Shown one piece after another: positions 37,733 through 49,200 of a stretch of DNA of 64,000 nt. The notes beneath the pieces were generated by a model. It worked only from the letters and a program-made list of their open reading frames with translations, did not search any database and had not been told where the DNA came from. The translations under genes were made by a program, and so were the position numbers. The DNA lies in the NCBI RefSeq assembly GCF_949628265.1, contig NC_088790.1:23936545-24000544 (forward strand), given 5' to 3'. How positions within the stretch are numbered: the first letter of the stretch is position 1; each line of letters opens with the position of its first letter. The DNA comes from Cloeon dipterum. Lineage: Eukaryota > Arthropoda > Insecta > Ephemeroptera > Baetidae.

Positions 37733-40700
37733 ATGCACAAAGCTTCAGTAGAGGAGAGTGAGTACATAATACTATGGTATTTTATAAATCGCTCATTGGA
37801 AATGTTTGGAACTTTTTAGCTCTAAAACTGAAGCGGCTACATGTCGATCAGTGGTCCATTCGTGAACAACTTGCATTGGCATCATCGGTCCTTCGCAGTG
37901 GGGACCAAAATTGGTTTGTCTCCTTGGTTGTCTCTTGTGCAGTTTAAAACCCATTGGATATTTAGGGCATCTGTGAGCAGGGCCATCAAACCGTACGGAG
38001 AGAAGGACAGACCGAACGATTGGTTCTCTCAAAAGAACTGCGCCCTTCAGTACGAGAAACTGCTGGAGAATGTCGAGACTCCCAAACGCCGGAGAGGCGA
38101 CAAGGCCGAGGAATCAAAGCCTTTTACTCCAGGCGAGCTTATTGTTGAGAAGCTCCGATCTCGTAAGTTTCCACTGAGCGGGAAGAATTTTGAATTTTTA
38201 CTGGTGTTATATTTGCAGAGAGGCTGGAGGAATTGCAGGCTGCGATGGAGAACGTGAAGAAGCAGTATGCTAAGACGAAACAAGAGTATATAAAAGTCAG
38301 TATAAACGCGTCAGAGGAGTACCTTGACAAGATGATAGCTGAGATGGATGAGTAAATTCAATTTAAAATGATTAATCAGAATATAAATGAAAAATTCATG
38401 TGCCAACAGGGAAGCTAAACAGGAGGAAGAAAAGAAAAAGCAGCATAAAATCTGGTTGAAAGAGAGGGAAGAAAAAATCAACGAGATTCAACGAGCCTGG
38501 CGACCACATTCATGTAATTTTAATTTAATTCAGAGATTTAAATGTTTTTTTTTAAATTGTTTGAAACATTTTTTTGGGAGATATAAAAATTAATGGTTGA
38601 AAATAATTCTGTGGGTTTAATTTTTTAACTAATCAATATATTTTTGGCTGTCTCTTATTTTTGCATTAAATTGAATGATTTTCATGCATTTTTTTAACCG
38701 ATTCATTTACCACAGTCTTGAGAAAGAAGACACTGGAGATGAGTGCGAGCAGCGACGCTGAAATCTCGCAGGACAGCGTGCTGAGCGAAGGCATTTCTGT
38801 TGAGCAGCCGTCCGAGGAGCAAAAGCCAACGCCTGCGACCCCAACGTCGCCCCTGCTCACCCACCTGCTCCAGAGCAGTGCCACGGTCTCTCAGGTACTG
38901 AAAAGCAATATAAATATACAAGCAAACTAACGTCCTTCTCAGTCGTCAATTTTGCATTCGGTCATAATGGCGCAGCGACAGACGAGTGGCAAACCAACCA
39001 TCGGCAGTCTATTGGCCACGTCCACACCTGTCAAGAGAGACGTCGTTCCTTTCCTGCCAGCTGTGTCCAGCTTGGCCTCTAGTTCTGTGGCAGGTACTGA
39101 GCAGCAGCAGCAACAACAACAACAACAGCCAGCTGCAGGGACGAGCTCACCTTCCTCAGGTCTGTCCGTACATGATGCCTATCATTTATTTTTTTTCGGT
39201 TTGACGATATTTAAATTAGAATTTTGGCTTATTTCTCAGTCTAGCTAATAATTAGTAAGTGCAGTACTGTAAAATATTATTGCGTCCTGGTCGCGGTAAA
39301 TTAGAGATTTTTGCTTCAACCGGGTTTCGGAATTAAAAAATTACGAGACTATTTGACAAATTTTTATGTCCATGAAACGTAAGTAATCGGCGACGAAACA
39401 GCCAAAATAGACCAGTTTAGCATTAAAACTTGATGCGTTAAACCTGTGAAAATCTGGGGTTCCCGGATTTTAGTAAATGTGGAAAAGAAGCAACAGTTTT
39501 TTTGTGCGTGTGGCTGGGGTCGTAGGGCCCGCCATATTGTTTTCAGGGGAGCGAATGGCTGCAACGGAGCCTGGAAACCTGTCGATCAATACTGGGCAAT
39601 ATATCGACATTTCCCTGTCCTTTAACACTGTACGATATAGATTTATCACCCAGTATCGATCGATATTTTTCAAAAATGCGTGCAGCCGGCCGCCCTCAGG
39701 GCATCACGTTTAACTTTGTGGGACAAGGGCTATTATTGAATTATTTTTTTCGGCCTTTTGCAAGGCCGGGCCCCTAAAAGGGCCGATTATGGGAGGGGTG
39801 GATGCCTTCAAGCAAACCTTGAAGGTCTTCGTGCTCGGGGACGCGGCGCCACACGAGCGAAGTCAAGCACGTGGATCGTGATCCGCTGGCTTGCAAACGC
39901 ACGGTGAAGCAGTTCCAGAACAAAGTCCTGGTCAACACCATCCAAGCCGGAACATATTCGCGGCAAATACAACTCTCGAATGTCGTTCTGCCGCGCATAA
40001 CGCGCCAGGCCGGCAATCATGAGGTGCACGCCGCCAATATGGCCATCTGGATCGTGGTGCAGCTTCTGTGTCGAACGCGGCTTCGACACGCAGAGAAGCA
40101 TCGTGGTGTTGTCTGGCATTAGCTCAGCCGCCACGTAGCCAAGGTCTGCCCGCGGATGTCGTTGCCGCAACACATTGGGTTGCCAGCGTGCCAGTTGCCT
40201 CGTGTGCAACGCCAAGCCGGCTCCCATTGCGAAGTCGGCTCCGACCGCTTGGGCCTTGGTTCCGGGGCATTTGAGCAAATCGCCTCGCGACACCCTTATC
40301 CTACATCTGCTGTCGGAAGGACGCTTGATACCGTGTCGCCTGATCCGATCCACGTCCCGCAAGTACTTTTGGTACTCGCCGGACGGGAAACGCTTCTGGC
40401 AGGACATGGGCAAAAAGCGGAAAACTCGAAAATGAGAGAAACTCGAAAAAAACGCGGAAAAACGCGAGGGAGGTGTGTGTGGGAGTGATGTCGATAAACG
40501 ACCACGGCGTCCTTCCGGTTGCCCAAAGCTTATATAACCTCGGTCAAGGAGGCGGGGCGAGGGAAGCTGATCGGCGCTCCCTCTGTGTGAAGGAATTTAC
40601 AACAGGTAGCGTCGTGCGCGCGCGCGAAACTTACCTAGCTCTTTCAATTTTCATGATAAATGGACGAATTCGGTGTGAAAAAGCGCAGAAATAAAATCGC

Positions 40701-43700
40701 ATTGGGCCTGTTGTGTCGATTTTTTAATTTCGACCCTTAAATACTTTTATTCTCTTGGGAAGGTTCTCGTGGTGCAAATGTTAAATTTTGGGAGCTAATT
40801 TCTCGGGCCCGAATTATCCTATTTTTATTTTACGCAGTTCCTTAGATGCACCTCGTCGAGTTCTTTCAGACCCTCAAAGATTTATTTCTTAAATATATGT
40901 TCCCACAACCCTCGACGGGGGCACGAACGTGGCGCCTCTTTGGGAGGAATCACGTTTCTTTTGTTGCTCATTGTTTTGGCTAAATTATCGAATTAAATTG
41001 ATGATTATTACATTCAGCGATGAACTTGAACTAGCGTTAATCGACCCAATTGGAGTATCGAATTTTGGGGGTTTGAAAAAGGCAGCTAGGGGGCGAATTA
41101 CGTCACCATTTTTTAGCTCGAACTTGAAACACTGTTCAGTGCCAGCCTTACGCCCAGCGTTGCTATTTTCTGTGAAGGTTACGTTGCCATTATCCGCCGC
41201 TAGGTTTCATTTTCGATTCGGATCTCAAACAGATAGAACCAAAAATCGCAACGGCGCAGCGTATTGGCATAGTAATGAAGGAAGAATGTTTAACTACTTT
41301 AACGATGCCTGACAGGCTCTGTATTTGATCGACCTGCAAGATTTGCACATCGTTTAATGGCAAAAATGCGAAAATGGGCAAATTTACCTTTATATGAGCA
41401 CCTTTCGCTTACTCAGGGACTACCCTGGTAGCTCCCAAAAGTATTAATCTCAAACACATCTTTTTCTAGAAATACAAAACTAAAAAGTTGAGCTTTTTTG
41501 AATGAAGCTACCCTATTTCGAATCTCAGATATTAGCCCTCATCTGGTCGTGCAGGGTATAAGCAAACGCGAATGGCAAGACTTGAGCTTATCCACCTCTG
41601 AACCTGCGGTAGTGCACTACTAAGTCAATTCCTAAGGAATTTAATTTATATATTATATATTTTGATATCTTAAATAAATATCTTAAACTGCCCCAAAAAT
41701 CACAAACACTGCTTTTTTCGTTTCTGAAAAAATTTATTTCACTCAAAAAATGCAACATTTTATACTGTTTAAAATGAAACCGGCACAGGACTAGATATTA
41801 TAAAGCTTTCTTAGACCAATTTTGCAAGAAATAATTTTTCATACTCTCTATTACATGGTTTGTCATATGCATGAAATTTAAATTGCTCTAAATCAATCAA
41901 GGCATTTTTAATAAAAATATAAACACGAGTTTGTTGTTTCAGGTGCTCCAACTCTATCGATGCTGTTAGAACTGCCACCGAGCATCCCTGGGACGCCTCT
42001 TCCCGAGCTTCCATCCACCAGCGATGCGGTCGACTCTCAAGGATTAATTGCAGCCAAACCATTGCCGCACACAGACACCAGCTCTTCCACCTCCCTTCCT
42101 GTTTTGCAATGTAAGATGGATGAAATGTACAACATCCTCCTTTCTAACTATTTTCTTTTTCTCATCCAGCGACCGTCGAGAGCAGCAAGGAATTCGAAGA
42201 GCAACTGCAGAAGTTTGATCGAAATGCGGTCAGTGCAGATATAATTTAAATTACCCTATGTCTTCAGGACGTTAATTTTTCTTTACAGGTTGATAATAGT
42301 CAGACCAATGTGCTGGAAGAGCTGCCGCAAGACGTGGTGGAGCTGATTGAGGAGGTTGAGGAGGCGGCCGAAGCGAAAAAGCAGCAGGGAGAGATAGGTC
42401 AGTTCTACCCTTCCCCTCCGGTGGCCATTCCCGCAATCGAGGTGCAACCAACCCTTGCAGCAGTGGAAACGAAAATCACTCCAGAAGCGACGACAGAGGA
42501 GGAGCAGGTCGTCAAGGTGGAAGAAGCAGAAGTTGTTCCCCAGGCATTTTAAATTAAATTTAAACAGTGTTCATGGTTTAAAACATTCTTTGCTTCAGGA
42601 CAAAAAGGAACCTGAACCTGAAGTGCCGGAAAAAGCTGAACAAGAAAAATCGGTCGTGGAGGAAGTGGAGGTTACATTAAAGCCTGCTCCCGAAGCAGAA
42701 AAAATTGCTGCTCCTGAGGTGGTTGTTGCTAACATTCCTGCAAAGGTGGTGGAGCCTGAAAAACCTGCTGAGGCGAAAGAGGAGGTGGGTTTCTTTCTCT
42801 TTCAAGAACACCCTTGATTTGTTTCATTCTATTTTATGCAATTTTCTGAATTCGCAAGATGTTAAATTTTTATTTTTAAATAAGTATTTAAAATGTAGGA
42901 AAAAGATATGCTGGCTCATTAGCGTTTTCTGACATGCTGGAAAAGTTTGATTTGAAATTTTATTTCAATCTTAAAGTGAAAAAATGCTGTTTTTACCGTT
43001 TTTACACTTAATGCAGGAAGAGATTAACCATAAATTTTCTTTAAAATCTTTAAATTTCTCGGTTGAATAAGATTTCACTGTATTTTTTATTTTGAACTAA
43101 TAAAGTTTTATCTTCTGTAACTGAATGAAAATTTTAGATTATAAAATTCAATTGGTACAGTTAACAAAATATACAAATTTTATGTGTAATAGCAATAATC
43201 AATTCAAATTTTACATGAATTACTTAATTTGCATTCCAAGGTCCTACCTGCGCCTGCTGTTCAGACAAAGAAGCCTGAACCTAAGGAGGTTGTGGAGGAG
43301 GAAAAGGAATCAGAGATTGAAGAGTCATCGGATGATGATTACAAGCCACGGCCGGTCAATATTCAAACATATCCAGCAAGGACAAAGAGAAATTTGCTTA
43401 GAAGGCAGACCATTTCACAATCGGCGCAGAGCGTGACGGACGAATCCATGCCAAACAGCCCAGTGTCTGTGTATGTGTCGATAATTGAATTTGATTCCTG
43501 TTTTTAATCTACTGTTTTTAGTGACGACGAGAAGAACAAATCGTTCAAGAAGGCCATGCTGCTGATTTGGGATCAAATCGCCGCACACAAGAACGCGTCG
43601 ATTTTCCTCAAACCAATCACAAATGAAATGGTTGCAGGTTATAGGACCGTGGTTTTGAGGTGAATTCTAATAATAATTAGAATATTTTAAACAAACAAAA

Positions 43701-44093
43701 TATTGCAGGCCGATGGACTTGTGCACGATTAAAAAGAACATTGAGCTTGGAAACGTGACATCTGCCGAGGCGTTCCAAAGAGACGTGCGGCTGATTTTCA
43801 TGAACGCAGTCATGTACAACCCAAGTAACCACAACATTGCGCAAATGGCGATTGAAATGCAAAAGGACTGTCAGGAGGAATTCCAGGTGACGACCGTGTT
43901 TATTTCTCTTTACCTTTTATTAAAGTTCTTTTATTGACTTGAGGTGTATGCTGCTGCCCAAGAGAGCAAGTCCAACAAGCGGGAAACGAGAGAAGGAAGC
44001 AAACGCCACGATGTGTCAGTAGACGAATCGGCTCCACCAACAAAAAAGAAGTTTGTCACCTTCTTCAGTGACTCGTCAGACGAAGAATCGTAG
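37733..44093 (+). CDS. BRD8: Bromodomain-containing protein 8 (TIP60/NuA4 complex subunit)
   Basis: BRD8 is an acetyl-lysine reader of the TIP60/NuA4 acetyltransferase complex. Fifteen exons: 37733-37757, 37820-37913, 37966-38162, 38219-38351, 38410-38513, 38716-38894, 38943-39159, 41943-42110, 42170-42228, 42289-42516, 42599-42784, 43241-43470, 43522-43659, 43709-43886 and 43944-44093; 2286 nt, 761 aa. The N-terminal SANT-like block WSIREQLALASSVLRSGDQN and VSRAIKPYGEKDRPNDWFSQ is diagnostic of BRD8. A coiled coil follows, then a nine-glutamine run in exon 7, GAPTLSMLLELPPS (shared with human BRD8), an acidic middle, and one bromodomain (exons 12-14). The bromodomain has LRPMDLCTIKKNIELGN and the acetyl-lysine-binding asparagine in NAVMYNPSNHN. 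The exon 10 donor is uncertain (42516 or 42531, both in frame). Poly(A) signals lie at 44132 and 44142. Intron 7 holds an antisense macrodomain gene. Confidence 0.92.
39100..39130 (+). repeat. CAG/CAA polyglutamine tract in BRD8 exon 7
   Basis: Nine consecutive glutamine codons (CAG x3, CAA x5, CAG). The pseudogene copy at 49133-49170 has twelve, so the tract length has changed since the duplication. Confidence 0.9.
39769..39784 (-). terminator. Histone-type 3' stem-loop of macrodomain gene copy A
   Basis: On the minus strand GGCCCTTTTAGGGGCC lies 23 bases past the stop codon. It fits the histone mRNA stem-loop consensus GGYYYUHHUHARRRCC at 15 of 16 positions; the mismatch makes a U-G wobble that keeps the stem. 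The flank ATAATC and the spacing also resemble insect histone genes. A second hairpin with a GCAA loop (CGGCCTTGCAAAAGGCCG) follows directly (39751-39768). Confidence 0.6.
39808..40407 (-). CDS. TARG1/OARD1-like macrodomain protein, copy A (intronless, nested in BRD8 intron 7)
   Basis: A 199-aa single-exon gene. TARG1-type (ALC1-like) macrodomains remove ADP-ribose from acidic residues or deacylate O-acetyl-ADP-ribose. Family blocks in order: RVSRGDLLKCP (residues ~38-48), ADFAMGAGLAL (~57-67), CVSKPRSTQK (~96-105) and LPRICSGLDGVD (~138-149). By alignment K99 and D146 occupy the positions of the catalytic Lys84 and Asp125 of human TARG1. A basic ~35-residue N-terminal extension and a basic tail (RVAPRPRARRPSRFA) make it longer than human TARG1 (152 aa). 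I chose the ATG at 40407; the in-frame TTG two codons before is not a likely start. The gene is GC-rich in an AT-rich intron, has a TATA box ~125 bases upstream and a histone-type stem-loop downstream. Activity is inference from the conserved residues. Confidence 0.85.
   Translation of the reverse strand: MSCQKRFPSGEYQKYLRDVDRIRRHGIKRPSDSRCRIRVSRGDLLKCPGTKAQAVGADFAMGAGLALHTRQLARWQPNVLRQRHPRADLGYVAAELMPDNTTMLLCVSKPRSTQKLHHDPDGHIGGVHLMIAGLARYARQNDIRELYLPRICSGLDGVDQDFVLELLHRAFASQRITIHVLDFARVAPRPRARRPSRFA
40531..40537 (-). promoter_or_regulatory. TATA box of macrodomain gene copy A
   Basis: TTATATAAG on the minus strand, ~125 bases before the ATG, leaving room for a ~95-base 5' UTR. The GC-rich flank (CCCCGCCTCCTTGACCGAGG) just upstream is consistent with a core promoter. 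The sequence is unchanged in copy B. Confidence 0.65.
40733..41940. other. BRD8 intron 7, right part, not present in the duplicate
   Basis: Similarity with the right duplication copy ends near 40732 (50952 in the right copy). I see no gene or clear repeat here; it precedes BRD8 exon 8. Confidence 0.5.
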
Positions 44094-44148
44094 TTTAATA
44101 GTGGTTTATTGATTTCGCTGTGTATTTCCATAATAAAACTCAATAAAA

Positions 44149-45060
44149 TAGTGTTCTTTGTTTAAATGATTATGTATTGTTGTACAAAATTTTTGGAACG
44201 CATTTCCAACTCTAAATTCATTAGAGGACATGATCAAAGAATATTTGTAGCAAAATTAATTTCTTTGAATTGATTGAGTATTTTTTTAGGAAAACATCGT
44301 ATATCCACAACGTGCAATAATCAAATCTGGACCAAGTAAGAACAATACATCTACTTAAACAAATTTGAAGGTGTCTGTCCATGTTATGCTTGATTTTGAT
44401 TCCTCTCTCATTCTCGATCCATCCAACAGAGTGCAAATTATGAGGTTATTTTCCCTTCTGGTGGAATTTTTTTATTTAAAAAAAAGACGAAATTGCGGAA
44501 ATTGCTTCACTGTTTCACCGACTTGCGAGAACTGATAGTGAGAGCTTTCTGGCTTTAGTTTTTCTTAATATTTAACGGCATAATACCCTTGAAAATGTAT
44601 GATCTTGATCAATATTTGGAAAATTCTTTTGGCAAGATGTGCAAAGAAATTTTCATAATTCCCAAAGCAATCGTCCAAACTAGAAAGAATTTTTAAGACT
44701 AAGAAATGTCACTGAGAATAATTAGAAACACTCGTAAATCCCATTTAATATTTTATTTTTCATTCTTTTTAAAAGATTTTATTATTTTGAAGAACGCGAT
44801 ATGATACTATTTTTAATACGTTCTGTACACGTATCAGTAGCCATCTGTTGAAAAACATATAGAAATGAAATCCCATGTTGTATTTTTCAGTTTAATAAGA
44901 ATTTGTACCCAAAATAGAAAAACAACCAGCATTCTCATCCAGTACCACACGTCGCGGCGTATTTCCAAGTAAATAACTTCTTAACTCCTTAGCAAGCATC
45001 CAATTTTGTGTTGATACCCAGCGCCCTGTGTGTATCTCCAGTGGTGCTCTAACGCCAGTA
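44149..45060. other. BRD8 to orphan-promoter spacer
   Basis: AT-rich DNA without a gene. It aligns patchily with 53155-53950 of the right copy (for example AACATACAGAAA/AACATATAGAAA near 44855 and 53735), so it belongs to the segmental duplication. Confidence 0.5.
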
Positions 45061-45184
45061 TCAAAACAAAACAGCAGAGGCCGAGAGCGACATAAATAAG
45101 GATTCGATACTCTGCCTTCTCTGCCTCAAGTGCACACCTACGTCAGTTAAAAAAAGCAGCAAATCTGCATTGAATGAAAAGGTA
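45060..45184 (+). pseudogene. Orphan copy of the SLC35D first (5' UTR) exon
   Basis: The sequence CTGCCTCAAGTGCACACC, then AGCAGCAAATCTGCATTGAA and the donor-like GAAAAGGTACTG, matches 53995-54067 upstream of the true SLC35D gene. There is no SLC35D coding exon downstream of this copy; the next exons are the decayed BRD8 copies. The promoter and splice donor may still work. Confidence 0.6.
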
Positions 45185-45805
45185 CTGCGTCCTTTAAATG
45201 ATATGTAATATCATCGGCTCTGTTGATTATAAAGTGTCTTATTTTCAGGAAGCATATTATGCTGCCATAGTGTCTTGAGCAGCCTGAAAAGCCGAAAAAC
45301 TTTGAGAGCTTCATTTGCATTATCATTTTTCTTAATGCATACATAACATTTCACGTTTTACAATCTTTTTAACCGATTTTCTGCGAAAGAAGTGCATTAA
45401 ATAATTTAAGCCAACGTCGCGGGCTTTCACCAGAGATCCTTGGGGATACATTTAGATTTTTTCGCGCATGCGTTTGGTGCCCTGACAAGGAGGAACTTGA
45501 TGAACTTCATTTAAACAGCACCATCTGCAGGTTTCAATTAATTAATAATAAATTAAATACACGTTCCCCAAGGAAACAATGAATTTTTGGTATATCTGAC
45601 AATTTCTAACTGACACCTGCATACAATTTGTAAACATTTTCTTTTTCAGCGGTCTTGCCGGCACTCATCATTTTCAGTGAGATTCTTTCATGTGAAAATC
45701 GCACATCCACGCAATCTATTCCGGTAAAAGAGGATATTTATGCATACATGATTGTGTAAATTTTAAGATTGAGTCGAGCAAACAGCATCCATACGGCGCT
45801 TAACC

Positions 45806-46425
45806 ATGCACAAAGCTTCAGTGGAGGAGAGTGAGTACATATACTATGGTATTTTATAAATCGCTCATTGGAAATATTTGGAAATTTTTAGCTCTAAAAC
45901 TGAAGCGGCTACATGTCGATCAGTGGTCCATTCGTGAACAACTTGCATTGGCATCATCGGTCCTTCGCAGTGGGGACCAAAATTGGTTTGTCTCCTTGGT
46001 TGTCTCTTGTGCAGTTTAAAACCCATTGGATTATTAGGGAATCTGTGAGCAGGGCCATCAAACCGTACGGAGAGAAGGACAGACCGAACGATTGGTTCTC
46101 TCAAAAGAACTGCGCCCTTCAGTACGAGAAACTGCTGGAGAATGTCGAGACTCCCAAACGCCGGAGAGGCGACAAGGCCGAGGAATCAAAGCCTTTTACT
46201 CCAGGCGAGCTTATTGTTGAGAAGCTCCGGTCTCGTAAGTTTCCACTGAGCGGGCAGAATTTTGAAATTTTACTGATGTTGGATTTGCAGAGAGGCTGGA
46301 GGTATTGCAGGCTTCGATGGAGAACGCGAAGAAGCAGTATGCAAAGACGAAACAAGAGTATATAAAAGTCAGTGTAAACGCGTCAGAGGAGTACCTTGAC
46401 AAGATGATAGCTGAGATGGATGAGT
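45806..46425 (+). pseudogene. BRD8 5' fragment, pseudo-copy 1 (exons 1-4)
   Basis: Copies of BRD8 exons 1-4 with the start codon and splice sites kept (ATG at 45806, exon 3 acceptor, exon 4). Exon 5 is cut to its first few bases and fused to later intron sequence (GGGAAGGTTTTTTAAATTG near 46481). No downstream BRD8 domain can be joined in frame. It has an intact SANT-like region but cannot encode BRD8. Confidence 0.85.
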
Positions 46426-46719
46426 AAATTCAATTTAAAATGATTAATCAGAATATAAACGCAAAATTCATGTGCCAACAGGGAAGGTTTTTTAAATTGT
46501 TTGAAAGAAACAATTTTTGGGAGATATAAAAATTAATGGTTGAAAATAATCCTGTGGGTTTATTTTTTTAACTAATCAATATATATTTGGCTGTCTCTTA
46601 TTTTCGCATTAAATTGAATTATTTTCATGCATTATTTTAAACCGATTCTTTACCACAGTCTTGAGAAAGAAGACACTGGAGATGAGCGCGAGCAAACAGC
46701 AACCATAGGGCACTTAACC

Positions 46720-47495
46720 ATGCACAAATTTTCAATGGAGGAGAGTGAGTACATATAATTTGGGATTTTATAAATCGCTCATTGGAAATATTTGGAACTT
46801 TTTAGCTCTAAAACTGAAGCGGCTACATGTCGATCAGTGGTCCATTCGCGAACAACTTGCATTGGCATCATCGGTCCTTCGCAGTGGGGACCAAAATTGG
46901 TTTGTCTCCTTGGTTGTCTCTTGTGCAGTTTAAAACCCATTGGATTTTTAGGGCATCTGTGAGCAGGGCCATCAAACCGTACGGAGAGAAGGACAGATTG
47001 AACGATTGGTTCTCTCAAAAGAACTGCGCCCTTCAGTAAGAGAAACTGCTGGAGAATGTCGAGACTCCCAAACGCCGGAGAGGCGACAAGGCCGAGGAAT
47101 CAAAGCCTTTTACTCCAGGCGAGCTTATTGTTGAGAAGCTCCGGTCTCGTGAGTTTCCACTGAGCGGGCAGAATTTCGAAATTTTACTGGTGTTGGATTT
47201 GCAGAGAGGCTGGAGGAATTGCAGGCTGCGATGGAGATCGTGAAGAAGCAGTATGCAAAGACGAAAAAAGAGTATATAAAAGTCAGTGTAAACGCGTCAG
47301 AGGAGTACCTTGACAAGATGATAGCTAAGATGGATGAGTAAATTCTATTTAAAATGATTAATCAGAATATAAACGCAAAATTCATATGCCAACAGGGAAG
47401 CTAAACAGGAGGAAGAAAAGAAAGAGCATCATAAAATCAGGTTGAAAGAGAGGGAAGAAAAAAATCAACAAGATTCAACGAGCCTGGCGACGCCA
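46720..47495 (+). pseudogene. BRD8 5' fragment, pseudo-copy 2 (exons 1-5)
   Basis: Starts MHKFSMEE (the parent has MHKASVEE). A TAC-to-TAA change in exon 3 (CTTCAGTAAGAGAAAC, stop near 47037) ends the frame. Exon 5 also has an extra A in its A-run (near 47460). It is joined to copy 1 inside exon 6. Confidence 0.88.
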
Positions 47496-47766
47496 TTCAT
47501 GTAATTTTAATTTAATTCAGAGATTTAAATGTTTTTTTAAATTGTTTGAAAGAAACATTTTTAAGGGAGATATAAAAATTAATGGTTGAAAATAATTCTG
47601 TGGGTTTATTTTTTTATCTAATCAATATATTTTTGGCTGTCTCTTATTTTTGCATTAAATTGAATTATTTTCATGCATTATTTTAAACTGATTCGTTTAT
47701 CACAGTCTTGAGAAAGAAGACACTGGAGATGAGCGCGAGCAAACAGCAACCATAGGGCACTTAACC

Positions 47767-49200
47767 ATGCACAAATTTTCAATGGAGGAGAGTGAGTACA
47801 TATAATTTGGGATATTATAAATCGCTCATTGGAAATATTTGGAACTTTTTAGCTCTAAAACTGAAGCGGCTACATGTCGATCAGTGGTCCATTCGTGAAC
47901 AACTTGCATTGGCATCATCGGTCCTTCGCAGTGGGGACCAAAATTGGTTTGTCTCCTTGGTTGTCTCTTGTGCAGTTTAAAACCCATTGGATTTTTAGGG
48001 CATCTGTGAGCAGGGCCATCAAACCGTACGGAGAGAAGGACAGACCGAACGATTGGTTCTCTCAAAAGAACTGCGCCCTTCAGTACGAGAAACTGCTGGA
48101 GAATGTCTAGGTTCCCAAACGCCGGAGAGGCGACAAGGACGAGGAATCAAAGCCTTTTACTCCAGGCGAGCTTATTGTTGAGAAGCTCCGGTCTCGTGAG
48201 TTTCCACTGAGCGGGCAGAATTTTGAATTTTTACTGGTTTTGGATTTGCAGAGAGGCTGGAGGAATTGCAGGCTGCGATGGAGAACGTGAAGAAGCAGTA
48301 TGCAAAGACGAAACAAGAGTATATAAAAGTCAGTGTAAACGCGTCAGAGGAGTACCTTGACAAGATGATAGCTAAGATGGATGAGTAAATTCTATTTAAA
48401 ATGATTAATCAGAATATAAATGCAAAATTCATGTGCCAACAGGGAAGCTAAACAGGAGGAAGAAAAGAAAAAGCAGCATAAAATCTGGTTGAAAGAGAGG
48501 GAAGAAAAAATCAACGAGATTCAACGAGCCTGGCGACCACATTCATGTAATATTAATTTAATTCAGAGATTTAAATGTTTTTTTTAAATTGTTTGAAAGA
48601 AACATTTTTTGGGAGATATAAAAATTAATGGTTGAAAATAATTATGTGGGTTTATTTTTTTAACTAATCAATATATTGGCTTTCTCTTATTTTTGCATTT
48701 AATTGATTTATTTTCATGCATTATTTTAAACCGATTCATTTACCACAGTCTTGAGAAAGAAGACACTGGAGATGAGCGCGAGCAGCGACGCTGAAATCTC
48801 GCAGGACAGCGTGCTGAGCGAAGGCATTTCTGTTGAGCAGCTGTCCGAGGAGCAAAAGCCGACGCCTGCGACCCCAACGTCGCCCCTGCTCACCCACATG
48901 CTCCAGAGCACTGCCACGGTCTCTCAGGTACTGAAAAGCAATATAAATATACAAGCAAGCCAACGTCCTTCTCAGTCGTCAATTTTTCATTCTGTCATAA
49001 TGGCGCAGCGACAGACGAGTGGCAAACCAACCATTGGCAGTCTGTTGGCCACGTCCACACCTGTCAAGAGAGACGTCGCTTCTTTCCTGCCAGTTGTGTC
49101 CAGCTTGGCCTCTAGTTCTGTGGCAGGTACTGAGCAGCAGCAGCAGCAACAACAACAACAACAACAACAGCCAGCTGCAGGGATGAGGTTTGTCCGTACT
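47767..49200 (+). pseudogene. BRD8 5' fragment, pseudo-copy 3 (exons 1-7)
   Basis: The most complete copy: exons 1-7. A GAG-to-TAG change in exon 3 (GAGAATGTCTAGGTTCCC, near 48107) breaks it. Exon 7 has a 12-glutamine run but has lost the end of the exon and its donor (GCAGGGATGAGGTTTGTCC against GCAGGGACGAGCTCACC in the parent). Exon 8 onward is missing. Confidence 0.88.

Larger units (their letters stand above)
37365..45365. repeat. Segmental duplication, left copy
   Basis: About 8 kb from the BRD8 promoter through the whole BRD8 gene to a copy of the SLC35D first exon and part of its intron. It aligns in order with 45410-54237. Clear anchors: the BRD8 promoter (37365 and 45410), BRD8 exons 1-7, the macrodomain gene, the BRD8 last exon (43960 and 52963), AACTTCTTAACTCCTTAGCA (44970 and 53872) and AGCAAATCTGCATTGAATGA (45158 and 54041). 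Confidence 0.9.

Noticed and set aside
40156..40488. 110-codon plus-strand frame over the macrodomain gene, repeated at 50376
   Set aside because: Its preservation follows from conservation of the opposite frame. The base differences between copies are silent on the minus strand but change residues on the plus strand.
39480..40732. The macrodomain region as part of an integrated virus or autonomous retrotransposon
   Set aside because: No polymerase, integrase, capsid or terminal repeat is seen on either strand around it. A role as transposon cargo cannot be excluded without a genome search.
45865..46104. Minus-strand 79-codon frame repeated four times (37793, 45865, 46779, 47826)
   Set aside because: It is antisense to BRD8 exons 2-3 and is repeated only because those exons were copied.
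45806..49200. BRD8 5' copies as three functional genes
   Set aside because: Copies 2 and 3 have stop codons in exon 3, copy 1 loses exon 5, and none reaches a bromodomain.
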